Program-made: the position numbers and the translations under genes
Shown: positions 6,322 through 7,139 of the stretch, piece after piece
Numbering within the stretch: position 1 is the first letter of the stretch
How the letters are laid out: each line of letters opens with the position of its first letter
The notes under the pieces: model-generated
Told to the model about the DNA's origin: nothing
The model's input: the letters and a program-made list of their open reading frames with translations, nothing else
Database searches by the model: none
Origin: Lachnospiraceae bacterium
Lineage (GTDB): Bacteria; Bacillota; Clostridia; Lachnospirales; Lachnospiraceae
Reading direction: 5' to 3'
Assembly: GCA_900765975.1 (NCBI GenBank)
Contig: CAAFTS010000033.1
Location: 1 to 7,139 of the forward strand
Length of the DNA stretch: 7,139 bases

Positions 6322-7017
6322 TTATACCGTCACTTTAGTTCCGGTAAACGTACCGCTCATAGTCTCTACGATACTGTTCTCTTCATTCAGCCCAAATACC
6401 AGCATCGGCATCCGGTTCTCCAGACAAAGAATCGATGCAGTCAGGTCTACTGCTGCCAGTTTCTTGTCGATTACTTCCTGAATGGAAATCTCATCATACT
6501 TTTTCGCTTCCGGATTTACCTTTGGATCACTGTCATAAATACCGTCAATTGCTTTTGCAAGCAGCATTGCATCTGCTTCAATCTCTATCGCACGAAGCAC
6601 TGCTCCTGTATCTGTTGAAAAATACGGATGTCCTGTTCCACCGGCAAAGAAGATTACCTTCCCCTCTTCTAAAGCCGCAACAGCCGCATCTTTGGAAAAC
6701 AAAGTAGTAAACGCTCCACATGTAAACGGTGTAAAGATCTCTGTTTTCATTCCTACGTGCCGGAAAATATCAGACACATAAATACAATTCATAACTGTAG
6801 CAAGCATTCCGATCTGATCTGCCTTTGTACGATCAATCGTTTCACTCGTACGTCCTCTCCAGAAATTCCCGCCGCCAGTTACAATTGCGACCTGAATCCC
6901 CTCTTCTGTTAACTTCTTCACCTGCTCTGCAACGCCAATACAGGTAGCCTCATCAAAACCAGTTTTCTTATCTCCTGCAAGAGCTTCTCCGCTTAACTTC
7001 AGCAATACTCTTTTCAT
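6322..7017 (-). CDS. pyrH: uridylate (UMP) kinase
   Basis: The enzyme phosphorylates UMP to UDP with ATP, feeding UTP, CTP and UDP-sugar synthesis; the bacterial form is a hexamer of the amino acid kinase fold. The protein is 231 residues, close to the usual length. Motifs include KLSGEAL at 7-13, GGGNFWRGR at 48-56, the ADQIGMLATVMN helix at 66-77, GGTGHPYFSTDT at 126-137, and the DGIYDSDPK nucleotide site at 158-166. The ATG at 7017 is chosen because it gives the conserved MKRVLLKLSGEAL start and has GGAGG 10 bases upstream (7028-7032). An in-frame extension upstream to 7134 is not family-like and overlaps the promoter, so it is rejected. It is the first gene of the visible operon; rpsB and tsf, which often precede it, would lie beyond the window edge if present. 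Confidence 0.97.
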   Translation of the reverse strand: MKRVLLKLSGEALAGDKKTGFDEATCIGVAEQVKKLTEEGIQVAIVTGGGNFWRGRTSETIDRTKADQIGMLATVMNCIYVSDIFRHVGMKTEIFTPFTCGAFTTLFSKDAAVAALEEGKVIFFAGGTGHPYFSTDTGAVLRAIEIEADAMLLAKAIDGIYDSDPKVNPEAKKYDEISIQEVIDKKLAAVDLTASILCLENRMPMLVFGLNEENSIVETMSGTFTGTKVTV

Positions 7018-7027
7018 ATTATTCCAT

Positions 7028-7032
7028 CCTCC
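7028..7032 (-). promoter_or_regulatory. pyrH ribosome binding site that decides the start
   Basis: GGAGG on the minus strand sits 10 bases before the ATG at 7017. An ATG directly abutting this site (7027-7025) opens only a two-codon frame (ATG GAA TAA) out of frame with pyrH, and is taken as chance. The site rules out the longer in-frame starts upstream. Confidence 0.8.
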
Positions 7033-7081
7033 GTATCTGATCTGTAAGATGCACTCTAAAAATTCGTACAATCTAAAATGA

Positions 7082-7110
7082 AGTATAACATAACTTTTCC
7101 ATTTTGTCAT
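7082..7110 (-). promoter_or_regulatory. sigma-A-type promoter for the pyrH operon
   Basis: On the minus strand, ATGACA (7110-7105, 5 of 6 consensus bases) is followed by exactly 17 bases and then TATACT (7087-7082, 5 of 6). Transcription would start near 7075, giving a leader of about 58 bases before pyrH. The leader is AT-rich with no strong hairpin, so no attenuator or riboswitch is evident. pyrH and the genes after it can therefore be transcribed independently of whatever lies upstream. Confidence 0.75.
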
Positions 7111-7139
7111 GTACATATCCGGCATCTCTTTCATCTGTC

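Noticed and set aside
6287..6345. Possible frr promoter (TATATA-like boxes between pyrH and frr)
   Set aside because: No acceptable -35 box is found at 16-18 bases; the boxes are explained by AT-rich intergenic sequence.
6058..6618. Plus-strand open frame of 186 codons across frr and pyrH
   Set aside because: It spans the junction of two certain minus-strand genes, has biased composition and no recognisable motif or ribosome site.
7018..7134. N-terminal extension of pyrH to an upstream in-frame ATG
   Set aside because: The added residues are not part of the UMP kinase family, the promoter lies within them, and a proper ribosome site precedes the ATG at 7017.
1..7139. Search for CRISPR repeats, insertion sequences, tRNA/rRNA genes, phage or defence genes
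   Set aside because: No regularly spaced repeats, transposase, terminal inverted repeats or RNA-gene hallmarks were seen; the window is densely filled with core genes.

Overview
The window looks like chromosomal core DNA from a low-GC anaerobic Firmicute, most likely class Clostridia and plausibly Lachnospiraceae. This is inferred from A/T-rich intergenic DNA, strong AGGAGG ribosome binding sites, sigma-A-type promoters, MEP-pathway isoprenoid synthesis and the gene order. The taxonomic call rests on protein style and gene order only; no search was run.

Layout. Bases 1-80 (+) may carry the last 25 codons of an upstream gene, low confidence. A good sigma-A promoter (97-125) then drives one plus-strand gene (196-1629) encoding a membrane-anchored protein with two intact HKD motifs (phospholipase D / cardiolipin synthase-like). 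Everything else is on the minus strand. It reads from a promoter at 7110-7082 as pyrH (UMP kinase), frr (ribosome recycling factor), uppS (undecaprenyl diphosphate synthase), cdsA (CDP-diacylglycerol synthase), dxr (DXP reductoisomerase), rseP (site-2 intramembrane protease) and a 57-residue metal-knuckle protein (1709-1882). The two converging units share a long bidirectional hairpin terminator at 1628-1699. No gene-free stretch exceeds 300 bases.

How the genes work together. This is the widely conserved translation/envelope operon. pyrH supplies UDP for nucleotide and cell-wall precursor pools, and frr recycles ribosomes. dxr makes MEP, the first committed isoprenoid intermediate, while uppS builds the C55 carrier for peptidoglycan. 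cdsA makes CDP-diacylglycerol for anionic phospholipids, and rseP trims membrane proteins. The converging PLD-family gene may act on the same phospholipid pool if it is a cardiolipin synthase.

Most of the window is ordinary core genome. The features most worth a second look are the small CxxC...CCGEPM protein at the end of the operon, a hairpin with a weak T-tract between frr and uppS, and the absence of ispG, proS or polC after rseP. No mobile element, CRISPR array, tRNA, rRNA or recognisable riboswitch was seen.
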